Numbered from the stretch's first letter, positions 31,626 to 40,875 are shown. The stretch is 64,000 bases of DNA from Treponemataceae bacterium (GCA_024680915.1 JAILBN010000120.1:1-64000); one strand, 5' to 3'. Numbers and translations: made by a program. The notes: generated by a model not told the origin, from the letters alone.

Positions 31626-32057
31626 TTATTCTTCAGAAGAAGTTTTTTCAGATTTTTTATCATCCTCAACGGGAGTATCTTTGCTTTCGGTTTTATCCTC
31701 AACCTGCTTCGCCTTTTCCTTGGCGTTTTTCTTCGCTGCCTTTTCTTCTTCTTTCTTGTCTACGACAACACTTGCGACAGCGGAACGGCTGAACTCTATT
31801 TTCGTACCATCATCGACTTTCACTACTACAGTCGCTTCTTTTGTAGTGACTACAGTACCGTGAATACCACCGATAGTAACTATCTTATCACCCTTCTTAA
31901 GAGCAGCGATCATTTTTTCTGTTTCTTTCTGCTTTTTATTCTGTGGTCTGATAATAAAAAAATAGAAAATGACAAAAATCAATCCGAACATGACAATTGT
32001 CATAATAGGAGAACCTGTGCTTGCAGGTGCTTCTTGTAGCATGGCTAAGAACTGCAT
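31626..32057 (-). CDS. yajC: Preprotein translocase subunit YajC, Lys/Glu-rich C-terminus
   Basis: YFFIIRPQNKKQKETEKMIAALKKGDKIVTIGGIHGTV. Confidence 0.93.
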   Translation of the reverse strand: MQFLAMLQEAPASTGSPIMTIVMFGLIFVIFYFFIIRPQNKKQKETEKMIAALKKGDKIVTIGGIHGTVVTTKEATVVVKVDDGTKIEFSRSAVASVVVDKKEEEKAAKKNAKEKAKQVEDKTESKDTPVEDDKKSEKTSSEE

Positions 32058-32124
32058 ATAGATAACCCATCCTTTTTGTTAAAAATACTTGCTCGATAGA
32101 ATACCATGCAACAACAGCTTTTGT

Positions 32125-33984
32125 CTAGTTACCGCTAAGAATAACATCAAGCTTACTGTTAAGCTCCACTATTTCTTGATCCGACGGATCAAGAGCAAGG
32201 ACCTGCTTCAAATAATACTGTGCTTTCCTGTAATCTGAGACATCCATATAATATGAATAAAGGGCGAAAAGAGCATTTCGGTTGCGAGGATTCGAAGTAA
32301 GACTTGAACGGAGATCTGCCAAGATTCGGTCGGAAGAAGTCTGAAGGCGGCTTCTTTCATAATAGAGAGAGCTTTTCAGTTTCGACGAGGCGGCCGGGAT
32401 ACGTTTTTCTATAATAGCCAGAGCCTGCGAAGAATTTCCTTCCGCGATCAGGACCTTCACGTAATATTCAAGGACGCTTTCATCCAAGTTATTCTTCTCA
32501 TACAACTCACGGACAAGCACGGAAGCCTCTGTAATCCTAGATGTATTAAGACAGGTCTCTACATGAAGAAGCTTGGAGGAATCGGAGTCATCGGAAACCA
32601 GGAGGAGGCTGCTGTATTCATAGGCTTCTTCCCAAGCTTCTTCCCTGACGGCCTCCTTAACCCTGACCCTAAGAGCCTCAGGATTACCCGGGTCAGTCCG
32701 CAAGACAGGAAGGACAAGCTCTGATGCAGTTTTCCCATTTATCATAGTTCCTGTCTCAGAAGCGATAGATGCAGCCAGCAGAATGACTTCCTCATCATCA
32801 GGATATCTTGAGATGGCATCCTGAATAACAGAAGCCGCCGACGTGGTATTCTTGTTCCAGATCATGAGCAAGCGGGCTTTCAGCAAAAGATAATCGCGGT
32901 TGGTCCTGTTGGTCTTAGCATACACATCAAGCAGGGAGGAGACTTTAATATACTCCCCCTTGTTGAAAAGAATCTTCGCGCGGAAAAGCACATATTCTGT
33001 ATTATCCGGTTCCCTCTGAAGAATCTGGGCGACGAAAGACTCCGCGGCGATCATGTCACCGGTATTGTAGGAGGTCAGGGCACAAAGCTTAAGGACATCC
33101 ACATTTCCCGGATTAACGACATAAAGCCTGTCCGCGATGATTTTAGCGTCCTCAATCCTGTCGGCCGCGATAAGGGCATTAGCGAAAGCACAGGAGGTCT
33201 CGAAGCAGGACACATCCAGAGTATAGGCAATCTCATACTCCAAGAGGGCAGCCGCATCATTCCCCATCCTTGAGTTCAAAATACCGTACAGATAATGGAG
33301 AAGGACTGAATCCTTATATTTGGAAGCAGCTTCATCGAGAGCTTTCTTGGAATCAGAGAAAAAACCTGTTCTGTCCTTCTGCGCACACAGGAGAAGAGAG
33401 GGTAAAACCAGGGTGAAAAAATCCGCATTACCAGCACTAGTATCATAGACTCCCATTTTCACAGACTCCACAGCCGCCGTATAATCATTATCAGGAAGAT
33501 CAGCCGGGACAACCCAATCGATATCCTCAGAGGGCCAGGCATACTTCATAACTGCGGACATTATATAGAGAAGAACACCTTCTTCCTCCGTATAAGCAGC
33601 TAGGTCTGTTTTCTCCAACGATTTCGCGGCCTCCCGCAAAGACAGAGGAGATGCTTTCATTGCCTTATCAAGAACAGCACTATCGATATTCTCAAAATAT
33701 GATAGCTTCTGCCTCACTGTCGGAAGAACGACGGAAGCCGGTTCTGAAGACTTTTGCGGGGACAAACCAGAGCTAAGGTCATTTTTTTTATTTGATGACT
33801 CCGGTTCCTGCGAAGACGAGGAAACATCGTCAGAAGAATCATGTTCAAGGTCAGGAGAAAGAACTCTCTCGGGAACGGGTAAATTATCCCCCGAGCTACT
33901 ACCTGAGGCGCAAGAATAAAACAGACACAAAAACAAAGAGAAAAATAAAAATATAATTAGAAGCTTTCTCCTAATCGTCACCAT
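32125..33984 (-). CDS. TPR-repeat lipoprotein
   Basis: Lipobox-like FLCLFYSCASG, multiple TPRs (YYMDVSDYRKAQYYLKQVLALDPSD). Confidence 0.85.
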   Translation of the reverse strand: MVTIRRKLLIIFLFFSLFLCLFYSCASGSSSGDNLPVPERVLSPDLEHDSSDDVSSSSQEPESSNKKNDLSSGLSPQKSSEPASVVLPTVRQKLSYFENIDSAVLDKAMKASPLSLREAAKSLEKTDLAAYTEEEGVLLYIMSAVMKYAWPSEDIDWVVPADLPDNDYTAAVESVKMGVYDTSAGNADFFTLVLPSLLLCAQKDRTGFFSDSKKALDEAASKYKDSVLLHYLYGILNSRMGNDAAALLEYEIAYTLDVSCFETSCAFANALIAADRIEDAKIIADRLYVVNPGNVDVLKLCALTSYNTGDMIAAESFVAQILQREPDNTEYVLFRAKILFNKGEYIKVSSLLDVYAKTNRTNRDYLLLKARLLMIWNKNTTSAASVIQDAISRYPDDEEVILLAASIASETGTMINGKTASELVLPVLRTDPGNPEALRVRVKEAVREEAWEEAYEYSSLLLVSDDSDSSKLLHVETCLNTSRITEASVLVRELYEKNNLDESVLEYYVKVLIAEGNSSQALAIIEKRIPAASSKLKSSLYYERSRLQTSSDRILADLRSSLTSNPRNRNALFALYSYYMDVSDYRKAQYYLKQVLALDPSDQEIVELNSKLDVILSGN

Positions 33985-34570
33985 TACCGTCAGCAATCAC
34001 TTCGTTTTCAGATTTTCCAGACATATCAGTATGCTGCATATATGCATATATTATTATAAACACAATCCCCAATAACACAAGGAACAAGGGCCAAAACCTG
34101 GATATGAACTTACGGAATGGAATCTGTATAATACCGAGGGAAAAACAAAGGAGAAAACCTCCGAACCCTATAAGGACAAGAGAAGGGACTACAGATGGGA
34201 TGGAAAAACGGTGAAAAACATGAAAATAAGCTCCGCAATAAGAAAGCCCGCAAAGAATGACAAGAACAGGCCATAAGTGAGTCATGGAATAATTAAAGGA
34301 TCCGAAACAAATAATCAGGGAGAAGACTCCTCCCGAGGCCAGGAAAAAGCCGAGGAAAAAAAGCCAGACGACTTTCTTGCGGATATAGGCGAGGAAAAGG
34401 AAAACAGCCCCCAGAAGCATGACTGCACAAGGTATCGTAATAAGCATATTAGGCTGTATATCCAAAACGAAAAGACAAATCAGAGCGATTCCGATAGTAA
34501 TAAGAAAGATTCCAGAACCAAGAATGATTTCTTGAGATTTTTTTCCAGCGTACATACATAAAGAATACAC
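33971..34570 (-). CDS. Multi-pass membrane protein (LiaF-like TM region)
   Basis: Repeated hydrophobic segments with FWPLFLVLLGIVFII; slight overlap with downstream gene. Confidence 0.65.
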   Translation of the reverse strand: MYSLCMYAGKKSQEIILGSGIFLITIGIALICLFVLDIQPNMLITIPCAVMLLGAVFLFLAYIRKKVVWLFFLGFFLASGGVFSLIICFGSFNYSMTHLWPVLVILCGLSYCGAYFHVFHRFSIPSVVPSLVLIGFGGFLLCFSLGIIQIPFRKFISRFWPLFLVLLGIVFIIIYAYMQHTDMSGKSENEVIADGNGDD

Positions 34571-34618
34571 AAAGATATCAGTCTTGCCAATAAGTATTGT
34601 GCATGATAAAATGGAAAT

Positions 34619-35656
34619 ATGTCTTTAAAAATAGTAAACAGAGCTATTTTTTTATTTTTTGCCATAGTCTTTTTTTTGTCATGCTCAACGAAAAAAGAAA
34701 TGGAATACAGGCAGGAACTGCTCAACCTTCTTGAAGATGACGGAATGGAAGAAGAAAGCCGTTTTTCGGTAATAAACCAAATATCACAAGGAATGCTGAA
34801 CCAGAACGAAACTGACGAACTTGTACTTTTCCTTACAGATTATGTGAACCAGAACCCTACGGACAAATACAACCCTTACTGGCTTCTGCTTACTGCGTAC
34901 ACATATCAGAAAACAGGAGCGGAACCTATAGCAGCCCTTTACTTTCAGCGTATATTGAACTCCTATGATGATTTTATAGTAAAAAATAAATCAATCCACC
35001 TGCTCTGCCTTCAGAACCTGATCCAGATCTCGACATCACCATCCGCAAGGATTCAGTATTTCACAAAGCTGATAAACGAGTATCCTGACAGCGTAAATAA
35101 AACCGAACTCTACATACGTCTGGGGGAAGAATATAAAAAGACCGGTGACTGGAATCAGATGCTGAAGTGTTACTCAGATTTCCTAGCAAGAAGCGATGCT
35201 TCGGAAATTCAGATCGCTGGAATGCCCAACGCATATTCTACCGCTAAAAACATCGTTGATTTCAATAATTCTTCGAAGGACTGGACCTTTGAGACACTGG
35301 ACGAGCTGGTAACAGCCGTAAAAAGAGCAATCTCATGGTACGATCCAAATACCTTGGAAAGCTATAAATCCAAGGTCAATTTCTTCTCCATGTCATGGCA
35401 GCAGGATGAATCCCAAGAGCATAGTATCGCGAACTTCACGATGAAGGACTTCATGACAGGCAAGAACCGCATCCGGTACAACGAGGAGCTTAACGAATCC
35501 TCGACTCCGGACGAAGCCTTTCTGAGAACCTGGGGATGGAGCACGACCTATGTGAACGTCTGGTATCTATATTTCCGGAAAGTGAATTTCCCTCTTGATC
35601 CAGAAATTCACGGAAGATGGGAATGGGCCGGAATATATTACGGTGAGATGCTATGA
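34619..35656 (+). CDS. TPR-containing lipoprotein
   Basis: Lipobox FFLSCSTKKE; helical repeats. Confidence 0.8.
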   Translation: MSLKIVNRAIFLFFAIVFFLSCSTKKEMEYRQELLNLLEDDGMEEESRFSVINQISQGMLNQNETDELVLFLTDYVNQNPTDKYNPYWLLLTAYTYQKTGAEPIAALYFQRILNSYDDFIVKNKSIHLLCLQNLIQISTSPSARIQYFTKLINEYPDSVNKTELYIRLGEEYKKTGDWNQMLKCYSDFLARSDASEIQIAGMPNAYSTAKNIVDFNNSSKDWTFETLDELVTAVKRAISWYDPNTLESYKSKVNFFSMSWQQDESQEHSIANFTMKDFMTGKNRIRYNEELNESSTPDEAFLRTWGWSTTYVNVWYLYFRKVNFPLDPEIHGRWEWAGIYYGEML

Positions 35657-36705
35657 AAAGCAGCAGGCATTTTTTACTTGCTGGGACAACTATGCTGCTA
35701 TGTATATTTCTCTTCGAACCAGTTTTTCCAGGACAGCAGAGCGCTGAAGCACCTTCTTATCAGTTCATAGACATAGATTATCCAGATCATGACCTGATAG
35801 AAAAATTCAGGAACGAGTACATGTCCGGCTTCGGCTTAAAAAGGCTGCAGGAAATTCTTGAGAAGGCCGCTCCATACAGGCCTTATATACGCCGCAGACT
35901 AGAGGAGGAAGGAATGCCGATATGCCTGGAATTCCTTCCCATAATAGAATCAAACTTCAACACAGAGGCAACTTCAAAATCCGGTGCAGCAGGTCTCTGG
36001 CAATTCATGGAAAACAGCATAAGAGGTTATCTTATAAAGGATGAATGGATTGACGAGAGAAAAGACCCCTGGCTCTCCACTGAAGCCGCGATCTCAAAAC
36101 TAAAGGATAACTACAAATACTTCAACGACTGGGCGCTGGCTCTGGCAGCCTACAATATGGGCCTGGGAGGACTCTCCAAAGTTATAAGGAATACCGGGAC
36201 AGACTCTGCCTGGAACCTGATAGACGGGGGTCATCTGAAGACAGAAACAACGAACTACGTCCCAAAGTTCATCGCTATAGCCGATATAGTGACAAATGCA
36301 GAGTATTACGGCATAACCCTTCCTGAATATGACGAAAAAAAAGAGCTCAGATTCTCCATGATAAAACTGGATGAACAGATAAACCTTGAGCAGCTTTCTC
36401 TTTTATCAGGAATCAATATAGAAGAATTAAAATTACTAAACCCTGCCCTTATATATCCTGTGACCCCTTACGGAAGGCAATTCTCATTGAGGATCCCAGA
36501 AGGAACGGAGGAAGAGGCAGCCAGAGCGATCGCAAAGCTAAGCGGCTTGCAGGCCACCATCTATACGGTAGAAAAAGGTGATACCCTTTGGGCCATATCG
36601 AGAAAATACGGACTTACAGTACAAGAACTCTGTGATACAAATAATATTTCAGAAAGAGACATTCTTCATATAGGGACGAAACTTTTTGTGCCGATATATA
36701 AATAG
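35653..36705 (+). CDS. Membrane-bound lytic transglycosylase with C-terminal LysM (MltD-like)
   Basis: PIIESNFNTEATSKSGAAGLWQFM SLT motif; YTVEKGDTLWAISRKYGLTVQELCDTN LysM. Confidence 0.93.
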   Translation: MKSSRHFLLAGTTMLLCIFLFEPVFPGQQSAEAPSYQFIDIDYPDHDLIEKFRNEYMSGFGLKRLQEILEKAAPYRPYIRRRLEEEGMPICLEFLPIIESNFNTEATSKSGAAGLWQFMENSIRGYLIKDEWIDERKDPWLSTEAAISKLKDNYKYFNDWALALAAYNMGLGGLSKVIRNTGTDSAWNLIDGGHLKTETTNYVPKFIAIADIVTNAEYYGITLPEYDEKKELRFSMIKLDEQINLEQLSLLSGINIEELKLLNPALIYPVTPYGRQFSLRIPEGTEEEAARAIAKLSGLQATIYTVEKGDTLWAISRKYGLTVQELCDTNNISERDILHIGTKLFVPIYK

Positions 36706-36768
36706 AGCTGTCAGCAGAAACAGCACTCTCCTTGTTAAAACACAAGATGACCAAGACGGGAGATTCTC

Positions 36769-38127
36769 ATGAACTCGACAATGATTAAAAAGACATTTTT
36801 TTCCTTATTACTCATATCAGCGGTAATAATACCATTAAATGCACAATTCAAAAGCTATGACCCCACAGTCTCCTCTGAATCTTCAGTAAACTGGATAAAC
36901 AAAACATTCAGCACAGTCCTTTCCTTATCTAACAAGGAAGGGATAATAACACCATCGGACAGAGCAGGAAGCGAAGTCCTGATTTCAAACAAAATGGCTT
37001 ACCTGGTGAAAGACCCCCTTCTATCGCTTTATGTTGATTCAGCCAACACTTTGGGAGATATAGTACTTCAAAAAACAATCACTAACGAAAAGCTTACGGC
37101 TATAATAAACGGCAGCACGATAAAGCCCGGAATATACACGACATCGATGTCCAACGTGACGATAAACGCTTCTTTCAACCTGGACAATGTAGGAAGCCTG
37201 ATGATAATGCACAACAATCCCTACACACCGATACAACCTATCGAGGTAGTTTCTTCACGCACATACACAGGAATTATAATTGACGCGAGAGGAACCCTCT
37301 CAGTACAAGGAGAATTCGTCACCTCCCCAGGTTACCCATGTTTTTTCCCGAAAATCTGGGATGATACGATGGAGCTTCTATACGAAAGGAACATGATGAA
37401 TTCCAAGACAGCAAAAGACCAAGGCATAGTTACCTACGCATGCTCCGATGACGAATCCCTTTACAGGGACAGGATAGGCAACGACCCGCTGCATATCTCA
37501 GCACGCAGGATATTCGGGACAAACAGGACAGATCCTGTCATATCGAGAAAGGATGCCCTTAGGATTCTTTCAGTACCGGAAAATCTTGAGCTTTTGAAGG
37601 AAGGCCGCATCGTAATACTTCTTGACGAGGATGTACTTGTACATTCAGTCTCGGCACCTGTAAAGACGAAATCCTACTACACAAAGTACAGAGAGCTGGA
37701 ACAGTTCGTATATACAAATAAAATTCCCGCAGAGGTAACCGAAGAGAACGATGGAATCCACATATCTATAGAAGATTTGAATTTTTATCCTGATTCCGAG
37801 ATTCTCCTGCCGAAAGAAGCTGGCAGACTTGATCTTATAGCTGAAAAACTTGTATCAATCACACAAGACAACGAGTACACCATTCTTGTTGAGGGGCACA
37901 CGGCCGCAGTAGGAAAACCCACAGGAGAGATGAATCTCTCATATCTGAGAGCACTTACTATAATAGAAGAACTTGTTACCAGAGGTGTAAACCGGGATAT
38001 CTGCGAAGCGAAAGGCTACGGCGGTACTAAACCAATAGGGGACAACACAACTGAAGAAGGCAGGGCTAAAAACAGGCGTGTCGAAATCATAATACAACCA
38101 AAGACAAGCTACGTTCAGACTTATTAA
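36769..38127 (+). CDS. OmpA-family peptidoglycan-associating protein
   Basis: Signal peptide; C-terminal EGHTAAVGKPTGEMNLSYLRALTIIEELVTRGVNRDICEAKGYGGTKPIGDNTTEEGRAKNRRVEI. Confidence 0.9.
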   Translation: MNSTMIKKTFFSLLLISAVIIPLNAQFKSYDPTVSSESSVNWINKTFSTVLSLSNKEGIITPSDRAGSEVLISNKMAYLVKDPLLSLYVDSANTLGDIVLQKTITNEKLTAIINGSTIKPGIYTTSMSNVTINASFNLDNVGSLMIMHNNPYTPIQPIEVVSSRTYTGIIIDARGTLSVQGEFVTSPGYPCFFPKIWDDTMELLYERNMMNSKTAKDQGIVTYACSDDESLYRDRIGNDPLHISARRIFGTNRTDPVISRKDALRILSVPENLELLKEGRIVILLDEDVLVHSVSAPVKTKSYYTKYRELEQFVYTNKIPAEVTEENDGIHISIEDLNFYPDSEILLPKEAGRLDLIAEKLVSITQDNEYTILVEGHTAAVGKPTGEMNLSYLRALTIIEELVTRGVNRDICEAKGYGGTKPIGDNTTEEGRAKNRRVEIIIQPKTSYVQTY

Positions 38128-38130
38128 AAA

Positions 38131-38172
38131 AAAAAACGGCAGGAAGCATCTTTACAGCTCCTGCCGTTTATA
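38131..38172. terminator. Bidirectional terminator between convergent genes
   Basis: 10-bp stem AACGGCAGGA/TCCTGCCGTT (38135-38168) preceded by an A-run. Confidence 0.85.
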
Positions 38173-38229
38173 AAAACCTTCTCAAGCAAAGCTTCTTTAC
38201 AAGAAAAGATTAAATCTCAAAAACAACTA

Positions 38230-38919
38230 TCAAAGACCGTTCTGAGCAAGAATTGACTTGACGTTCTCAAAAGCGGACTTCTGAGCCTCTGTCATATCTG
38301 TTTCATTCTCAAGTTTATCAATCTCATTAGCAAGCTGCCTGTCAAGAAGAGATCTTGGTATAGTGTAAAGAACATATACGCGGTACTCATCCTTGAAAGA
38401 ATTCTTTATATCCGGATCATAGACACGGATAAGGCTCCACCAGTCACTTACCTTCTTAGCACCAGTGAAAGATACATCTGTCGTAGTCTTTACTACATTC
38501 TCGAAATAAGTTCCATAATCATCCTCAGGGGCACCTACAGCAGCACCGACGAACAAAGACTCAACCCTGGAAGAAATTTCACGCGCGATAAGCTGAGGCA
38601 TCTCGAAGCCGTTAAGCCAAGCCTGAGCAGCATTCAGATTTGCAGCAGCCATCTCTGCCACGAAACAATACTCCTCTGTGAAATCAGAAAGCTTTTCAAG
38701 TCCTTTAGTTCCTAAGGAAACATAAGACTCAACCCATACAGGAAGAGTATTAACACCCAGTGCGGTACCTTTATGCTCAAGAATTTCTGTCTTTACTTTG
38801 CTAGAGAGATCTTTCGGCTCAGGATCCGAAGTGCAGCTTGCAAAAAGAAGACAAACGACAAGAACAGCAACGAGAATTTTAATTATTCTGTTCATTTTAA
38901 CCTCCAAACTATAACTCAT
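38230..38919 (-). CDS. Hypothetical lipoprotein
   Basis: Lipobox VCLLFASCTSDPEPK. Confidence 0.75.
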   Translation of the reverse strand: MSYSLEVKMNRIIKILVAVLVVCLLFASCTSDPEPKDLSSKVKTEILEHKGTALGVNTLPVWVESYVSLGTKGLEKLSDFTEEYCFVAEMAAANLNAAQAWLNGFEMPQLIAREISSRVESLFVGAAVGAPEDDYGTYFENVVKTTTDVSFTGAKKVSDWWSLIRVYDPDIKNSFKDEYRVYVLYTIPRSLLDRQLANEIDKLENETDMTEAQKSAFENVKSILAQNGL

Positions 38920-39002
38920 ATTATATCACAACAGACTATTATTGTCCGCAGCTATTAACCAAAAGGATTATTTTTTCCCTTGAATTTTAGAATTCGTTCA
39001 GC

Positions 39003-39506
39003 TTATATACGGTATCTCACCCCGGATGTAAAATAAAAGGACATACTAGTGTTATTCGGGAATTTCGCCACATAACCGAACTGGACCGGAACAGAAAGGT
39101 GGTGCCACCACACAAATTCCATACCGATTCCTCCGGCTGCAACTGCATTAAATTGTGACTCTGGAGAGGGGTCTCCTCCATCGTAACTGAATTGAGAATA
39201 AGTCATATAATCTGCCCCACCGTCAACCCAAACATAGAGACGGGAATTAAGGATATCCGTAAAACTTGTCTCGTAAACACAGAACTGATAACCCAACAAA
39301 GCTGACTTATGATCATCCGACAAACCTACAGTAGCAAAAATACCATGAGAACCTAACCACTGATGATACTGAAGGCCTACCATACTGAACTCACCTACTC
39401 CGAACCCCATCCCAAGAGCGATTTTTCCATCCAGCTCCGGCTCCTCAGCGAAACAAGGACCAAGAGCAAAAAGCAGAATGAGCGAAAGAATCAATATTTT
39501 CTTCAT
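39003..39506 (-). CDS. Small predicted outer-membrane beta-barrel protein, paralogue A
   Basis: Signal peptide; aromatic C-terminal strand SFYFTSGVRYRI; clearly paralogous to 39747-40268. Confidence 0.75.
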   Translation of the reverse strand: MKKILILSLILLFALGPCFAEEPELDGKIALGMGFGVGEFSMVGLQYHQWLGSHGIFATVGLSDDHKSALLGYQFCVYETSFTDILNSRLYVWVDGGADYMTYSQFSYDGGDPSPESQFNAVAAGGIGMEFVWWHHLSVPVQFGYVAKFPNNTSMSFYFTSGVRYRI

Positions 39507-39536
39507 ATAAACTCCTAAAAATATAGCAAATAATAC

Positions 39537-39566
39537 ACAGTCTCTGACTGTACAGTCTTTGACTGT
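39537..39566. promoter_or_regulatory. Tandem palindromes, candidate operator upstream of paralogue A
   Basis: ACAGTC-TCT-GACTGT (39537-39551) directly followed by ACAGTC-TTT-GACTGT (39552-39566). Confidence 0.6.
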
Positions 39567-39746
39567 ATAGCAAAAGTAAAAAAGGAATTCAAGGGATTAC
39601 TTTCTTACCTCTTTGAATATGGAATAAGAATGACTGAAAATCATCTTATATCTATGTACCTACTATTTAACACCTCTGACCGCCGAAATGTTACCCAAAA
39701 CAAGGATTTTTTATATTTTCCCTTTTATCACCACTGAAGCAAAGGA

Positions 39747-40268
39747 TTAAAAACGATATCGGACTCCGGAAGAATAGAAGAAACCTAAATGAAAATTATC
39801 CGTAAATCTCGCTATGTAACCATATTGAGCAGGGACAGAAAGATGTTTCCACCAGATGAATTCCGTACCTATTCCAACCGCGAATATAGCATCCACCCCC
39901 GAGTACGAAGAAGACGAATAGAAATTGTAATCGTTGAAGAAAGCTGCACCACCGGATATCCAGGCATAAAAACGGGTGTCAAGTCTTTCGGTGAAACTGG
40001 CGGAAAATATACAGTACTGATAATCGGCAAATACCCCGTCCAAACCAGCAGTCACCATGACCCCATGACGACCGAACCACTGCTGATACTGCAAGCCTAT
40101 GACCCCGATATTGCCGCTGCCATATCCTAAAGTTATTTCCCCCATACAATAGCCCATACCAAGAGCGATGGAATCATCGGATTCTATTTCATCAGCACAA
40201 AGAGGGAAAAGACAAAAGGAAAAAAACAATATCAGCAAAACGATTTTTCTCATAAGGACTCCTTTCAA
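39747..40268 (-). CDS. Small predicted outer-membrane beta-barrel protein, paralogue B
   Basis: Shares IALGMG, VIGLQYQQWFGRHG, WKHLSVPAQYGYIARF, SSGVRYRF with paralogue A. Confidence 0.75.
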   Translation of the reverse strand: MKGVLMRKIVLLILFFSFCLFPLCADEIESDDSIALGMGYCMGEITLGYGSGNIGVIGLQYQQWFGRHGVMVTAGLDGVFADYQYCIFSASFTERLDTRFYAWISGGAAFFNDYNFYSSSSYSGVDAIFAVGIGTEFIWWKHLSVPAQYGYIARFTDNFHLGFFYSSGVRYRF

Positions 40269-40439
40269 TCACTCATTATCTATATGGCAAACAATCAGTT
40301 TTATATCAAATACGATTCGTAATAAAATTCGACATATTTCCTGATTTTTAATTTTATACGACTAAATTCAATTGTCAGAATTATTATAGTAGATTTTCTG
40401 GAAAAGTACAATGAAATATATGCGTGTTATATAATAGCG

Positions 40440-40468
40440 AAAAAAAAAAGCGCAATACGGTTGCGCTT
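40440..40468 (-). terminator. Rho-independent terminator at distal end of the tRNA-Pro repeat array
   Basis: Minus strand AAGCGCAACCGTATTGCGCTT followed by a long T-run. Confidence 0.75.
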
Positions 40469-40768
40469 CCTTAGAAAAAAAATCGGGCAAGCTTTTTTTT
40501 CCGCCTCGCAGCATAGCTGCTCGTTTCAAATCCCGGCGGAAGCGCAATACAGTTGCGCTTCCTTAGAAAAAAATCGGGCAAGCTTTTTTTCCCCGCCTCG
40601 CAGCATAGCTGCTCGTTTCAAATCCCGGCGGAAGCGCAATACGGTTGCGCTTCCTTAGAAAAAAAAATCGGGCAAGCTTTTTTTCCCGCCTCGCAGCATA
40701 GCTGCTCGTTTCAAATCCCGGCGGAAGCGCAATACGGTTGCGCTTCCTTAGAAAAAAAATCGGGCAAG
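40440..40768 (-). repeat. ~92-bp tandem repeat array 3' of tRNA-Pro, three full units plus a partial unit merging into the tRNA
   Basis: Unit starts (GCGCAATAC) at about 40450, 40542, 40634, 40727: periods 92, 92, 93. Each unit contains CGGGCAAGC (plus strand), identical to the tRNA-Pro terminal sequence, and a GGAAGCGCAA/TTGCGCTTCC hairpin or a close variant. Confidence 0.93.
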
Positions 40769-40832
40769 CGGGATTTGAACCCGCGACCTCCAAGTCCCGA
40801 ACCTGGCGCGCTACCAACTGCGCTATTGCCCG
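40760..40832 (-). tRNA. tRNA-Pro(CGG)
   Basis: CGGGCAA/TTGCCCG acceptor, D-arm GCGCAGTTGGTAGCGC, anticodon loop TTCGGGA, T-arm GCGGGTTCAAATCCCGC; discriminator A, CCA not encoded. Confidence 0.96.
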
Positions 40833-40850
40833 TGAAAATTATACAAAAAA

Positions 40851-40870
40851 GCCCATCATAACTGATGGGC
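40851..40870 (-). terminator. Terminator after tRNA-Asp
   Basis: GCCCATCA-TAAC-TGATGGGC with T6 on minus strand. Confidence 0.8.
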
Positions 40871-40875
40871 TTCTG

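Noticed and set aside
40440-40768. Possible CRISPR array
   Set aside because: Whole 92-bp units are near-identical with no unique spacers, and no cas genes were seen.
40440-40832. Integrated mobile element using the tRNA-Pro 3' end as attachment site
   Set aside because: The duplicated tRNA ends are only 92 bp apart with no integrase or cargo; tandem duplication of tRNA end plus terminator explains it better.
40461-40861. ORFs within the repeat array (65, 102 and 84 aa)
   Set aside because: They are frame readings of 92-93-bp repeats and tRNA-Pro sequence; repeat length does not preserve frame, so unlikely coding.
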